A stretch of 50,017 nt of DNA from CAZMGT01 sp964565895 (GCA_964565895.1 CAZMGT010000026.1:1-50017), one strand, 5' to 3'; shown: positions 26,309 through 34,807, numbered from the stretch's first letter. A program made the numbers and translations. Notes: a model not told the origin generated them from the sequence alone.

Positions 26309-27328
26309 TTAGCGAAGCCTGAGATCCCCAGGCTTTATTCCCTTCTTGTGCCTCCCGATGCCAATGGGGTTAGGGTTATACTCGCCGACAAAATCTACAT
26401 TCGCCTTTTCTGGAATTTGGTCCTCCATCCCCAGCGCCCAGTAGCAAGCGTTAACGAGCAGCCGCCGAAACCCCTCGGAGAAGAAGTCGCCGGCGTGCCC
26501 CATGGTGGTTACAAATACGCGCGCGGCCTTGCCCGCGCTGCCCGTGTACGTCTTTATCCAGGCCACGGGCTTGGGCGGCTTTTCCGGGTTAGGCTTGTCG
26601 TCGGGGCTCATTCCGCTAAGCACCACACCCATGATAATCGGCTGGCAGTCGCCCTGCAGCGTGGTGATGTTGTAGACGTCAGAGGGCCCCCAAATGTCCT
26701 CCACCCCACGCACGATAGGGTGGTTTTCCATGCCCTTGGCGACGACCCCGCGGGTGCTCTCTTTGTTGTGCCTGCCGTAGTGGCCGGCCCACGTCTCACC
26801 GAGAACAAGGCGGCCAAACCCGCCCTCGGGGTCTTTGCTCTGGAAGCTGTACTTGGCGTACGGGCTGTTGAGGTTTTTGGTATAGCGAAAGGCGTGCGTC
26901 GAGGTGCGCAGGGCGACGATCGGCTTGCCCGAGTTTACGTAGTCGATGATGTACTTCATCTGCTCGTCGGGCAGCTCACGAAAGCGCAGGAAGATAACCA
27001 TTAAGTCCGCCGTTTGCAGCGCCTGAAGGCCGGGGATGTTGTCCTTTGTTGCGGGGTCGATCGTTCCATCGTCTTTGTTTATCGCGAAAAGGACGGTGCA
27101 CTTAAACCCGTGGCGCACGGCGAGAATTTTGGCGAGCTGGGGCATGGACTCTTCGGAGCGGTATTCATCGTCGCCGACGACGAACACGATGTGCTTGCCC
27201 CGCCCTGGGCCCTGGCCGCCTTGAAAAATAACCCACTGCTCCTGCGCGGCGCAGGCGCTCGCGACAAGCAGAACCATCGCGGCCCAGAGAAAAGCCGAAC
27301 AAGCCACGCCTTGGCCGGTGCTTTCCAT
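26309..27328 (-). CDS. Exported ThuA-like protein
   Basis: The 339-residue protein has a Sec signal (SAFLWAAMVLLVASACAAQ) and a ThuA domain, a class I amidotransferase-like fold seen in trehalose-utilisation operons. Visible family features are HIVFVVGDDEYRSEES, LRTSTHAFRY, VLGETWAGHYGRH and VFVTTMGHAGDF. These proteins travel with Gfo/Idh/MocA enzymes, as here, but their reaction is unknown. I chose ATG 27328, with GGAAAGGAG upstream, over an ATG at 27382 that would extend the protein past the signal peptide. The C-terminus is basic (GRHKKGIKPGDLRLR). It lies 91 bases after the Gfo/Idh/MocA gene on the same strand. Confidence 0.88.
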   Translation of the reverse strand: MESTGQGVACSAFLWAAMVLLVASACAAQEQWVIFQGGQGPGRGKHIVFVVGDDEYRSEESMPQLAKILAVRHGFKCTVLFAINKDDGTIDPATKDNIPGLQALQTADLMVIFLRFRELPDEQMKYIIDYVNSGKPIVALRTSTHAFRYTKNLNSPYAKYSFQSKDPEGGFGRLVLGETWAGHYGRHNKESTRGVVAKGMENHPIVRGVEDIWGPSDVYNITTLQGDCQPIIMGVVLSGMSPDDKPNPEKPPKPVAWIKTYTGSAGKAARVFVTTMGHAGDFFSEGFRRLLVNACYWALGMEDQIPEKANVDFVGEYNPNPIGIGRHKKGIKPGDLRLR

Positions 27329-27419
27329 ATGTTGCGCTCCTTTCCTCTGCGCAGGCGCGACGCCGCGGGAGGCACGCAACACGCCCCCGGGGCGTGCTCC
27401 GCCTCCGCGGGCGCTGCGA

Positions 27420-28751
27420 CTAGACCTTGTCTGGGACGACGAACGGCTCGCGATAGTCGCGGGTAAGCAGCTTGTTCGCCTCGTCGTCGCCGGGGAACGT
27501 CTCCGTCTTGGGGTCGAACGTCAGCTTGCGCCCCAGACGATAGGAGATGTTCCCCAGGTGGCACAGGGCCGCGGAGAGGTGGCCCTCGAGGATGTCTGCG
27601 TTAAGATCCTCGCGGCGGCGGCTGCGCACGCAGTCGATGAAGTTTTGGAAATGGTTGGCCACGCCCGCGCCGCCCACGTCGGGCAGCTTCAGCCCCTCCG
27701 GCGGCTTGCCCTTGCCGTCGTAGCCGATGCCCGTCTTCATGCTCCCGTGGAACGGGATCGACCCGTAGCCCTCGGAGCCGTAGAACAGGTTGCCGATCTT
27801 CACGTCCATTTCGCGGTTCGTGGGCAGGCCGCGGACCTCGAACACAAGGATCGTCCCATCTTCGTATTCAAACGTGCACTCTTGGGTGTTGGGGGTTTCG
27901 CCCTCATCTTTGTAGCCGAAGCGGCCGCCGACGGAGTGCACTTTAACGGGCAGGCCCTTGTTTAGCGCCCAGCGGGCGATGTCCATTTGGTGCACGCCCT
28001 GGTTGCCCAGGTCGGCCGTGCCGAAGTCCCAGAACCAGTGCCAGTTGTAGTGGACGAAGTTCGGCATATAGGGCCGCTCCTGCGCCGGCCCGAGCCACAG
28101 GTTCCAGTTCAGGTGCGGCGGGGGCTCGGCCGTGCCCTTAACGCCGATCGACCCGCGGGGCTTGTAGCACAGCCCGCGCGCCATGTATAGCTTGCCGATC
28201 TCCCCGGCCCACAGGCGGGCGATGCACTCGCGCGTGCCCCTCTCCGAGCGGCACTGCGAGCCCACTTGGACGATGCGCTTATACTTCTCCGCCGCCTCAA
28301 CCATCTTCCGCCCTTCGCGAATGCACCACGAGCAGGGCTTTTCCACGTATACATCTTTGCCCGCCTGGCAGGCCCAGATCGTCCCCAACGCGTGCCAGTG
28401 GTCCGGCGCCGCGATGGATACGACATCTACGTTCTTATCGGCAAGGGCGTCGCGAATGTCCTCGTAGCACTTGGGCCGGTCGCCCTGCTTGTCCTCGACC
28501 ATTTTGCTCCGCGAGTCGAACAGGCTGCGGTCGGGATCGACAAGGGCGACGACGCGCACGCCCTTTATCCCCAGGTAGGCGTTGATGTGGCCTTTGCCTC
28601 GGCCGTGGATGCCCATAACGGCGACGCCGATGGTCTCGTTTGCCCCGCGGGCCAGGCCCTTGGCCAAAATGGTCGCGCCCACGGCGACCCCTGCCGCGCC
28701 CACCACGGAGCGCTTTACGAAATCGCGCCGGCTTAGTTTGTTGTCGCTCAT
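27420..28751 (-). CDS. Tat-exported Gfo/Idh/MocA oxidoreductase (tandem copy B)
   Basis: The 443-residue enzyme has a Tat signal (KLSRRDFVKRSVVGAAG), the cofactor motif IGVAVMGIHGRG and the family motif YVEKPCSW. The substrate-side segment FVHYNWHWFWDFGTADLGNQ marks a subfamily common in Planctomycetota-like bacteria. It is the downstream member of a tandem pair with the gene at 28803-30128, 51 bases away. The C-terminal thirds are almost identical in DNA as well as protein, while the first 40 residues differ, so the pair looks like a duplication partly homogenised by gene conversion. Substrate specificity may differ through residues around 300-340, where the two diverge (GSEGYGSIPFHGSMKTG here). 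Confidence 0.92.
   Translation of the reverse strand: MSDNKLSRRDFVKRSVVGAAGVAVGATILAKGLARGANETIGVAVMGIHGRGKGHINAYLGIKGVRVVALVDPDRSLFDSRSKMVEDKQGDRPKCYEDIRDALADKNVDVVSIAAPDHWHALGTIWACQAGKDVYVEKPCSWCIREGRKMVEAAEKYKRIVQVGSQCRSERGTRECIARLWAGEIGKLYMARGLCYKPRGSIGVKGTAEPPPHLNWNLWLGPAQERPYMPNFVHYNWHWFWDFGTADLGNQGVHQMDIARWALNKGLPVKVHSVGGRFGYKDEGETPNTQECTFEYEDGTILVFEVRGLPTNREMDVKIGNLFYGSEGYGSIPFHGSMKTGIGYDGKGKPPEGLKLPDVGGAGVANHFQNFIDCVRSRRREDLNADILEGHLSAALCHLGNISYRLGRKLTFDPKTETFPGDDEANKLLTRDYREPFVVPDKV
27460..27624. repeat. 165-bp direct repeat, copy 1 (within paralogous genes)
   Basis: This stretch is identical base for base to 28843-29007, offset by 1383 bases. It encodes the C-terminal region of the two tandem Gfo/Idh/MocA genes. 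Identity at silent positions as well points to recent duplication or gene conversion. Confidence 0.95.
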
Positions 28752-28802
28752 CGTTCGCTGCCTCCAAACACCGCCTCGGTTTTGCCCTTGGCGCTTGTCG
28801 CG

Positions 28803-30128
28803 CTAAACCTCGTCCGGGACGACGAACGGCTCGCGATAGTCACGGGTAAGCAGCTTGTTCGCCTCGTCGTCGCCGGGGAACGTCTCCGTCTTGGGGTCGA
28901 ACGTCAGCTTGCGCCCCAGACGATAGGAGATGTTCCCCAGGTGGCACAGGGCCGCGGAGAGGTGGCCCTCGAGGATGTCTGCGTTAAGATCCTCGCGGCG
29001 GCGGCTGATTACGCAGTTGATGAAGTTCTGGAAGTGGTTGGAGTCGCCGTTTCCGCCGACGGGATCAAGCTTCAGCTCGCTCTCGCTCTTAGCCTTGCCC
29101 TTGCCGTCGTAGCCGATGCGCGGCTGATAGCCCTCGCCGGAGGACATCCAGCCCTCGGCGCCATAGAACAAGTCGCCGATCTTCGCCCCCGCCTCGTCGT
29201 TCGTGGGCAGGCCGCGAACCTCGAACACGAGGAGCGTCCCGTCTTCATATTCATATGTGGCGACCTGCGTGTTGGGGGTTTCGCCCTCGTCCTTGTAGCC
29301 GAAGCGGCCGCCCACGCAGTGCACTTTCACAGGCAGGCCCTTGCGCAGGCCCCAGCGGGCGATGTCCATTTGGTGCACGCCCTGGTTGCCCAGGTCGGTC
29401 GTGCCGAAGTCCCAGAACCAGTGCCAGTTGTAGTGGACGAAGTTCGGCATATAGGGCCGCTCCTGCGCCGGCCCGAGCCACAGGTTCCAGTTCAGGTGCG
29501 GCGGGGGCTCGGCCGTGCCTTTAATGCCAATCGACCGCCGCGGCTTATAGCACAGCCCGCGGGCCATGTACAGTTTGCCGATCTGCCCCGCCCACAGCCG
29601 GGCAATGGCGTTGCGCACTTTAGGGTTAGAGCGGCTCTGCGTCCCTACCTGAACGATGCGCTTATACTTCTCCGCCGCCTCGACCATCTTCCGCCCCTCG
29701 CGGATGCACCACGAGCAGGGTTTTTCCACGTATACATCCTTGCCCGCCTGGCAGGCCCAGATCGTCCCCAGCGCATGCCAGTGGTCGGGCGTGGCGATGG
29801 ATACGGCGTCGACGTTTTTGTCGGCCAGCGCATCGCGAATGTCCTCGTAGCACTTGGGCCGGTCGCCCTGCTTGTCCTCGACCATTTTGCAGCGCGAGTC
29901 GAACAGGCTGCGGTCGGGATCGACAAGGGCAACAACGCGGGCCTGCTTGATTTTGATAAATTCGTTAATGTGGCTCATGCCTCGGCCGTGGATGCCCATA
30001 ACGGCAACGCCGATCGTCTCGTTGGCGCCCTGGGCCAGGCCTTTGGGGAGAAAGGTAATCGTCGCCGCGACACCCGCCGCCGTCTGCGCCGTGCGCTTGA
30101 GGAAATCGCGCCGACTTATGCGCTTCAT
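28803..30128 (-). CDS. Tat-exported Gfo/Idh/MocA oxidoreductase (tandem copy A)
   Basis: The 441-residue protein is the upstream member of the tandem pair. It has a Tat signal (RISRRDFLKRTAQTAAG), cofactor motif IGVAVMGIHGRG and family motif YVEKPCSW. AAGGAGGTG sits about eight bases before ATG 30128, one of the best ribosome sites in the window, so this is likely the lead gene of the minus-strand operon that runs on to the sulfatase. A longer frame to 30395 lacks a ribosome site and would bury the Tat signal. It differs from copy B in the middle (AEGWMSSGEGYQPRIG), so the two may act on different sugars. Confidence 0.92.
   Translation of the reverse strand: MKRISRRDFLKRTAQTAAGVAATITFLPKGLAQGANETIGVAVMGIHGRGMSHINEFIKIKQARVVALVDPDRSLFDSRCKMVEDKQGDRPKCYEDIRDALADKNVDAVSIATPDHWHALGTIWACQAGKDVYVEKPCSWCIREGRKMVEAAEKYKRIVQVGTQSRSNPKVRNAIARLWAGQIGKLYMARGLCYKPRRSIGIKGTAEPPPHLNWNLWLGPAQERPYMPNFVHYNWHWFWDFGTTDLGNQGVHQMDIARWGLRKGLPVKVHCVGGRFGYKDEGETPNTQVATYEYEDGTLLVFEVRGLPTNDEAGAKIGDLFYGAEGWMSSGEGYQPRIGYDGKGKAKSESELKLDPVGGNGDSNHFQNFINCVISRRREDLNADILEGHLSAALCHLGNISYRLGRKLTFDPKTETFPGDDEANKLLTRDYREPFVVPDEV
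28843..29007. repeat. 165-bp direct repeat, copy 2 (within paralogous genes)
   Basis: Identical to 27460-27624; see that entry. Flanking sequence stays highly similar but not identical on both sides. Confidence 0.95.
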
Positions 30129-30440
30129 CTGCCTGCACCTCCTTGGGGCGGGACGAGGCCGCGTGCCCTCGGCCGCGCAGCGCACGCCCCTGCACAACCC
30201 CTGCGCCTGTGCGTTTTGTTTTCGGTACTTCTGCGAGCGAATGATAATTCCTCGCTTTGCGCGAATCTCCCACAGCGCGCGGGGCAAGTCAAGCGCTCGC
30301 CGGGCAGCGGTGGAGGAATGGCAGCGGCACGCGGGGAACAACGAACCGCCCACGGGCGCTTTTCGCGGGCAAAGCGTTGAGGTTATTCGGCGCACTGTGC
30401 GCGTTGTTGATTTTTGCCCAAGCGAAGGGGGCTGAGCTAG
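30129..30440. other. Divergent intergenic region without a gene
   Basis: This gap separates the starts of the tandem oxidoreductase operon (minus) and the TIM-barrel gene (plus). It must hold both promoters. I see an AT-richer patch at 30210-30260 with TATCAT on the minus strand, but no -35 partner at proper spacing, and TTGAGG at about 30379 on the plus strand with no -10. No RNA gene or repeat is evident. Confidence 0.5.
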
Positions 30441-31904
30441 GTGACCAAGCGGGGAAAGCTCGCCGCGATGCTGCTCTGCTTGGGGGTGTGTTTGTTGCTG
30501 CTTGCTTCCCTACTTGCGCAGGAGGCCGGCGCCGCCCCAGCGGCCGGCCCGCTGCGCCCGCATCCGCAAAACGGCCGCTATTTTACCGATGGGTCGGGGA
30601 AAGCGATCTACCTCACCGGCGCCCATACGTGGACGAACTTTAAGGACATGGGGCGCAGCGATCCGCCGCCGAAGTTTGACTTTGAGAAATACCTGAACTT
30701 CCTTGAGCAGCACAACCACAACTTTATCCGCCTGTGGACGTGGGAGCTGACGACGTATAGCTACGACGGGCGGCTGACCTATGCCGAACCGTTCCCCTGG
30801 CCGCGCACGGGGCCGGGGAAGGCCCTCGATGGCAAGCCGAAATTCGACCTAAGCAAGTTTAACCAGGCCTACTTCGATCGCCTGCGCGCCCGCGTCGAGG
30901 CCGCGGGCAAGCGGGGCATATATGTCTCGATCATGCTGTTTGAGGGCCATGGGCTGCACGCCTCGCTCGAGCCTTGGTGTTGGAATGGCCACCCGTTTAA
31001 CGTAAATAACAACATCAACGGCATCGATGGCGACCCAAACCGCGACGGCCGCGGCCTGGAGATCCACACCCTGCAAATCCCCGCCGTTACTGCCATCCAA
31101 GAGGCCTATGTGCGCAAGGTCATCGACACGGTTAACGACCTAGACAACGTGCTCTATGAGATCGCCAACGAAAGCGGGTCGTACTCCACCGAGTGGCAGT
31201 ATCACATGATCAACTTCATCCACGACTACGAGAAGACCAAGCCCAAGCAGCACCCCGTGGGAATGACCTTTCAGTTCTGCCGGATTAAGGAGTTTCGCGG
31301 GACAAACGAGGCGCTTTTTGCCAGCCCCGCGGATTGGATCTCCCCTAACCCCGCGGGCGGCTATCGCGACGACCCGCCCGCTGCCGACGGGTCAAAGGTT
31401 ATCCTCTCCGATACCGACCATTTGTGGGGCATCGGGGGCAGCGTGCAGTGGGTGTGGAAGACGTTTTGCCGGGGGATGAACCCGCTGTTTATGGACCCCT
31501 ATCGCGAGGTCGAACCGCAGGACAAGGCCAAGCAGAAAACCACGTGGACGAACCACCTAACAAACCTCCCCACCCTCGACCCAAAGTGGGAGCCGATTCG
31601 CAAAAACCTCGGCTATACGCGGCGCTACGCAGAGCGCATGGATCTCGTGCGCGCCGTTCCCCACAACGAGCTGGCCTCGACGCGCTATTGCCTGGCCAAC
31701 CCGGGCAAGGAGTATCTGGTGTTTCTGCCCGAGGGGGGAAAGGTTACCGTGGACCTTTCTGCGGCGCGCGGCGAGGTTTCCGTGGAGTGGTTTAACCCAG
31801 CCACGGGCAAGGCAACCCAGGACCCGCCCGTGCCCGGCGGGCGCAAGGTGCAGTTTACCGCGCCGTTTGCGGGCAGCGCCGTGCTCTACCTCGTGGCCAA
31901 GTAG
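30441..31904 (+). CDS. Secreted TIM-barrel glycosidase-like protein
   Basis: The 487-residue protein starts with a Sec signal (MLLCLGVCLLLLASLLA). It shows glycoside hydrolase clan A traits: NGRYFTDGSGKAIYLTG, NHNFIRLWTWE, then VLYEIANESGSYS, where Glu244 is the likely acid/base. The C-terminal 80 residues (EYLVFLPEGGKVTVDL, WFNPATGK) form a small beta-sandwich like the putative collagen-binding domain that follows DUF4038-type barrels. The nucleophile could not be assigned with confidence. It starts with GTG, preceded by a loose AAGGGG; ATG at residue 10 is another possibility. It ends 14 bases from the convergent cupin gene. Confidence 0.82.
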   Translation: MTKRGKLAAMLLCLGVCLLLLASLLAQEAGAAPAAGPLRPHPQNGRYFTDGSGKAIYLTGAHTWTNFKDMGRSDPPPKFDFEKYLNFLEQHNHNFIRLWTWELTTYSYDGRLTYAEPFPWPRTGPGKALDGKPKFDLSKFNQAYFDRLRARVEAAGKRGIYVSIMLFEGHGLHASLEPWCWNGHPFNVNNNINGIDGDPNRDGRGLEIHTLQIPAVTAIQEAYVRKVIDTVNDLDNVLYEIANESGSYSTEWQYHMINFIHDYEKTKPKQHPVGMTFQFCRIKEFRGTNEALFASPADWISPNPAGGYRDDPPAADGSKVILSDTDHLWGIGGSVQWVWKTFCRGMNPLFMDPYREVEPQDKAKQKTTWTNHLTNLPTLDPKWEPIRKNLGYTRRYAERMDLVRAVPHNELASTRYCLANPGKEYLVFLPEGGKVTVDLSAARGEVSVEWFNPATGKATQDPPVPGGRKVQFTAPFAGSAVLYLVAK

Positions 31905-31918
31905 CGCCTAACGCCGCG

Positions 31919-32263
31919 CTAGCCGCGGACCATTACCAGCAGCAGCTTCGCTCGCTCGCTCGCGCGCAAGGCGTGGGGGACGTTTGCCGGCATGAGCACC
32001 ATTTCGCCCGCGCGCAGGGGGTGCGCCGCGCCGGCGAGGGTGACCTCCATTTCGCCTTCGAGCAGATAGGCCAGGGCGTCGTAGGGCGCGGTGTGCTCGC
32101 TGAGCGCTTGCCCGCTGTCGAAGGCGAACAGGGTTATCGTTCCCGCGGGCTTGTCCACCAGCGTTCTGCTGACAATGGCCGCCTCCTGATAGTCTACCAG
32201 GCCGGCGAGATTTAGCACGCGGCCAAGAAGCTGCGCGTGCTGCTCGCTGTCGCTCTCTGCCAC
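31919..32263 (-). CDS. Small cupin-domain protein
   Basis: The 114-residue single-domain cupin has FDSGQALSEHTAPYDALAYLLEGE and LRAGEMVLMPANVPHAL. These provide the two conserved cupin motifs with His, Glu and His as potential metal ligands. GTG 32263 is preceded by GGAGGTG at six bases. It lies 23 bases after the Fe-S protein gene and is likely the last gene of the Rrf2 operon. Small cupins next to Rrf2 regulators may bind metal or sense oxidative stress, but the actual function is not known. Confidence 0.88.
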   Translation of the reverse strand: MAESDSEQHAQLLGRVLNLAGLVDYQEAAIVSRTLVDKPAGTITLFAFDSGQALSEHTAPYDALAYLLEGEMEVTLAGAAHPLRAGEMVLMPANVPHALRASERAKLLLVMVRG

Positions 32264-32286
32264 GGCGCCACCTCCGTTTCCCCGCG

Positions 32287-33165
32287 CTATCGGCCCGCCG
32301 CGCGCTGCTCGCCCGGCGCGCGAGAAGGGGCCGGCCGCGCGTGGTTTTCTGTTTCCCCAGGGCGCAGGTTGGTTATCTGGCGGATCTCCCCGTCTATCCC
32401 CACGTTAACGAGGGCGAGGGGGAGGTCTTTGCCCGAGGCGGCCAGCGCCTCGTGCACAACCTGCACCAGGGAAAAGCAACAGGGGACCTCCATGTGCGCC
32501 ACGGCGACCGAGGCAATGTTGTTTTCCCGAAAAATCTCGGCCAGTTTGTCGCGGTAAAAGGCGCCGTCGTCGAGCTTGGGGCAGCCTATAGCGACGATGC
32601 GCCCGCGGAGAAGGTCCTCGTGAAAGCGGGGATAGGCGAAGGGCACACAGTCCGCGCAGACGAGCAGGTGCGCGCCGTCGAAATATGGCGCGAGGGTGGG
32701 CACAAGGGAGATCTGCACAGGCCAGTTGGCCAGCGCGGGCTCGGGCTGGCTCCCCCGCGGCTGCTCAGATGGCGGCTGGCCTGCGGAGTGTGGCACCTGC
32801 GGTGCGCGCAGCAGGCGCGCCTGCGCCCCAGGGCACCCCCCGCCGGTGCCGGCGGCCCTCGCGGGCGGCGCCGGCACATCTGCGGCCGCGCCGCGCTGGG
32901 CGGCCGGCGTGCGGCTCTTCCCCTGCTCGGCAAGCCGGGCGTGCACGGCGCGCTCGTCGAACTCCTCGGCTTCGCGCTCCTCGATGGTTATCGCCCCGCG
33001 GGGGCAGTGGCCCAAGCAGGCGCCGAGGCCATCGCAATAGGATTCCTTAACGAGCCTGGCCTTGCCGTCGACGATCTGCAGCGCGCCCTCAGGACAGGCG
33101 GGAATGCACAGCCCGCAGCCATCGCACTTTTCCTCGTCAATTTTCACGACCTTGCGCTGAGGCAT
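32287..33165 (-). CDS. Two-motif ferredoxin fused to a Cys-rich C-terminal domain
   Basis: The 292-residue protein begins with a ferredoxin domain. Motif 1 is CDGCGLCIPACP (Cys14, 17, 20, 24); motif 2 is CDGLGACLGHCP (Cys44, 50, 54), where the middle cysteine is replaced by Leu47. A low-complexity Pro/Ala/Gly linker follows (about residues 75-150). The C-terminal domain has its own cysteines: VCADCVPFAYP, IGCPKLDD and EVPCCFSLVQ. It is probably a cytoplasmic redox protein controlled by the Rrf2 regulator, whose coding end overlaps this start by 29 bases. GGAGGG lies six bases before the ATG. Related proteins are annotated only as iron-sulfur binding. Confidence 0.85.
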   Translation of the reverse strand: MPQRKVVKIDEEKCDGCGLCIPACPEGALQIVDGKARLVKESYCDGLGACLGHCPRGAITIEEREAEEFDERAVHARLAEQGKSRTPAAQRGAAADVPAPPARAAGTGGGCPGAQARLLRAPQVPHSAGQPPSEQPRGSQPEPALANWPVQISLVPTLAPYFDGAHLLVCADCVPFAYPRFHEDLLRGRIVAIGCPKLDDGAFYRDKLAEIFRENNIASVAVAHMEVPCCFSLVQVVHEALAASGKDLPLALVNVGIDGEIRQITNLRPGETENHARPAPSRAPGEQRAAGR

Positions 33166-33586
33166 TGTTTTCCCTCCTATATACAGCGGCAGCCTCGGCG
33201 AGCGTCGTGCGGTTGAGATACTCATGCACCTGCTCGTTAAGCGAGCGAACAAGCCCGCGAAAAATGCACCTTTTGCCCCCGCAAATGGGCGTGGAGAAAA
33301 GGCAGGAGCAGACCTCAAGCGGCCCCTCGATGGCCTCGTAGACGGCGAGCAGGGGCGTCTTCTCGGGCGCGCGGGACAGAGTAAACCCGCCCCTTGGCCC
33401 GCGAACCGAGGCGACAACGCCGGCCTTCGCCAGCCGCTGAAGAACCTTCGCCAGGTGCGCCTCGGAGGCGGAAATGGCCCGGGCAATTTCCTTCGCAGAG
33501 GCCAGCCGGCCACCGTTGGCGGCGAGATAGGCCGCGGCATGCAGCGCGATTGCCACAGCGTCGGAGGTCTTATAGGCGCAAGCCAT
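33137..33586 (-). CDS. Rrf2 family Fe-S transcriptional regulator
   Basis: The 149-residue protein has the Rrf2 winged helix (ASAKEIARAISASEAHLAKV, then VVASVRGPRGGFTLSRAP) and a cysteine cluster CSCLFSTPICGGKRC (Cys93, 95, 102, 107) able to hold an iron-sulfur cluster, as in IscR, NsrR and RsrR. It should sense oxygen, NO or cluster status. I chose ATG 33586, with AGGGAG upstream, over ATG 33742, because the family starts here. It overlaps the ferredoxin gene by 29 bases, so the regulator and its likely target are translationally coupled. A candidate operator lies at 33754-33777. Confidence 0.9.
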   Translation of the reverse strand: MACAYKTSDAVAIALHAAAYLAANGGRLASAKEIARAISASEAHLAKVLQRLAKAGVVASVRGPRGGFTLSRAPEKTPLLAVYEAIEGPLEVCSCLFSTPICGGKRCIFRGLVRSLNEQVHEYLNRTTLAEAAAVYRRENNASAQGREN

Positions 33587-33753
33587 GGGCCGCTTCTCCC
33601 TTCTCCGCTTGGCGTGAGGCAAGCAGCGGGCGCAGCCCGCGCTCCAAAGCCGCTGGCCGGGGGCGGTTTTTCTGTTTGGGCTGTGACAATGGTCTGTTTT
33701 GGGACATCGCTCATGCTCCAAAAGCGCGGGCGAGCGCCGCATTCTGATCTATT

Positions 33754-33777
33754 AGGTATTAAGGTACGCCTATACCA
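33754..33777. promoter_or_regulatory. Candidate operator/promoter of the Rrf2 operon
   Basis: This AT-rich stretch contains inverted elements GGTAT (33756-33760) and ATACC (33773-33777), plus TAGG and CCTA. It lies about 170 bases before the Rrf2 start in a 295-base gap that otherwise holds nothing I recognise. On the minus strand TTGGTA near its edge could be a -35 box, but no good -10 follows. Confidence 0.35.
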
Positions 33778-33881
33778 AAAAGTTCCCGTAACATTTCTCC
33801 TCACGTTTCGCTGCTGTTCTTGTTTACGCTGGGGAGCGAGCTGTGCGCGGGGCGGGTTGCTGTTAATGCTATGCGCGCGGG

Positions 33882-34721
33882 TCACTTTGGCCCAGGGGGT
33901 CTAGCGCGGCCGAGCGAGCGCCCCAGAAGCTCGCCCAGGCCCATCATGCGCAGGCTTAGGGCGAGGAGGACCCAGGCGAAAATCGTGCGCAACTGCTCGT
34001 TGCTAAACACCTCGCGCAGCTCCACGCCGCACACCGCGCCAACCATTGCCGCCGGTGCCACCGCCCAAACCAGCGGCCAGCGCACGGTGCGCTCAGGCGA
34101 AAGCTGGGCCTTAACCAGCCCCGCGGCAACCGTGGGGACAATAATGCACAGCGACGTGGCGTGCGCTTGGTGTTGGGGCAGGCCGTAGACGATGCTCAGC
34201 AGGGGGACGAGCAAAACACCCCCGCCCACGCCGAAGAATCCCGCGACGAGCCCCGCCGCCAAGCCCCCAGCAAGGGCCACCAGCGGCGTGGGCTGGGCGA
34301 GGCTCGTGCCAAACTGCGGGGCGAGGATGATCTTTAACCCGACAAGCAAGAGTAGGCCGCCAAACAGCCTCTTTAGCCCCTCGCCCGAAACCCGCCCCGC
34401 AAGCGGCACGCCCAACCCGTAGGACCCGATCACCGCCCCCACAGTTACGTAGCCGGCGACGCTCAGCCGCGCCGTGCCCTCGGCGATGTCCGTTATCGCC
34501 GAGCTAAGCGCGAGAAAAACAATAATCGCCAGCGACGTTGCCGCGGCATCGTGCGGGGAGACGCGGAACAGGTAGATTAACGCGGGGACGAAAATTACCC
34601 CGCCGCCGATGCCCAAAAACGCCCCAAACGCGCCGGCGAACAGGCCCAAGGCAATGGCCCCGGCGACCGTGGCCGCGCCCCAGGCCACCTTGCCCTCGGT
34701 TGGCGGACGCTGCTCGCTCAT
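33882..34721 (-). CDS. TauE/SafE family sulfite/anion permease
   Basis: The 279-residue membrane protein has the two-repeat design of the TauE/SafE family: GAFLGIGGGVIFVPALIYLF in the first half and GFFGVGGGVLLVPLLSIVYG in the second, each followed by HDAAATSLAI or HQAHATSLCI. About eight membrane helices are visible. The family moves sulfite or organosulfonates out of the cell. A sulfite exporter would make sense in a genome using sulfatases and sulfated sugars, but that link is inference. The start has only a weak GAGAAC upstream. It lies upstream of the Rrf2 gene on the same strand, 295 bases away. Confidence 0.9.
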   Translation of the reverse strand: MSEQRPPTEGKVAWGAATVAGAIALGLFAGAFGAFLGIGGGVIFVPALIYLFRVSPHDAAATSLAIIVFLALSSAITDIAEGTARLSVAGYVTVGAVIGSYGLGVPLAGRVSGEGLKRLFGGLLLLVGLKIILAPQFGTSLAQPTPLVALAGGLAAGLVAGFFGVGGGVLLVPLLSIVYGLPQHQAHATSLCIIVPTVAAGLVKAQLSPERTVRWPLVWAVAPAAMVGAVCGVELREVFSNEQLRTIFAWVLLALSLRMMGLGELLGRSLGRARPPGPK

Positions 34722-34758
34722 TGTTCTCGGGTCCCCGCGCAGTATACAACACGCGCGC

Positions 34759-34787
34759 TGGCCAGGGCGGCGGGGCTCGTGTAAAAT
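34759..34787 (+). promoter_or_regulatory. Sigma-70-type promoter of the ECF-type ATPase gene
   Basis: TGGCCA (34759-34764) and TAAAAT (34782-34787) are 17 bases apart, matching 4 of 6 and 5 of 6 consensus positions. The leader would be about 14 bases, just enough for the GGGAGG ribosome site at 34795-34800 before GTG 34808. Confidence 0.5.
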
Positions 34788-34807
34788 TCGCCGCGGGAGG
34801 GCGGACC

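Noticed and set aside
28782..30380. A 532-codon plus-strand open frame
   Set aside because: It mirrors the tandem oxidoreductase gene on the minus strand and shows no family features of its own.
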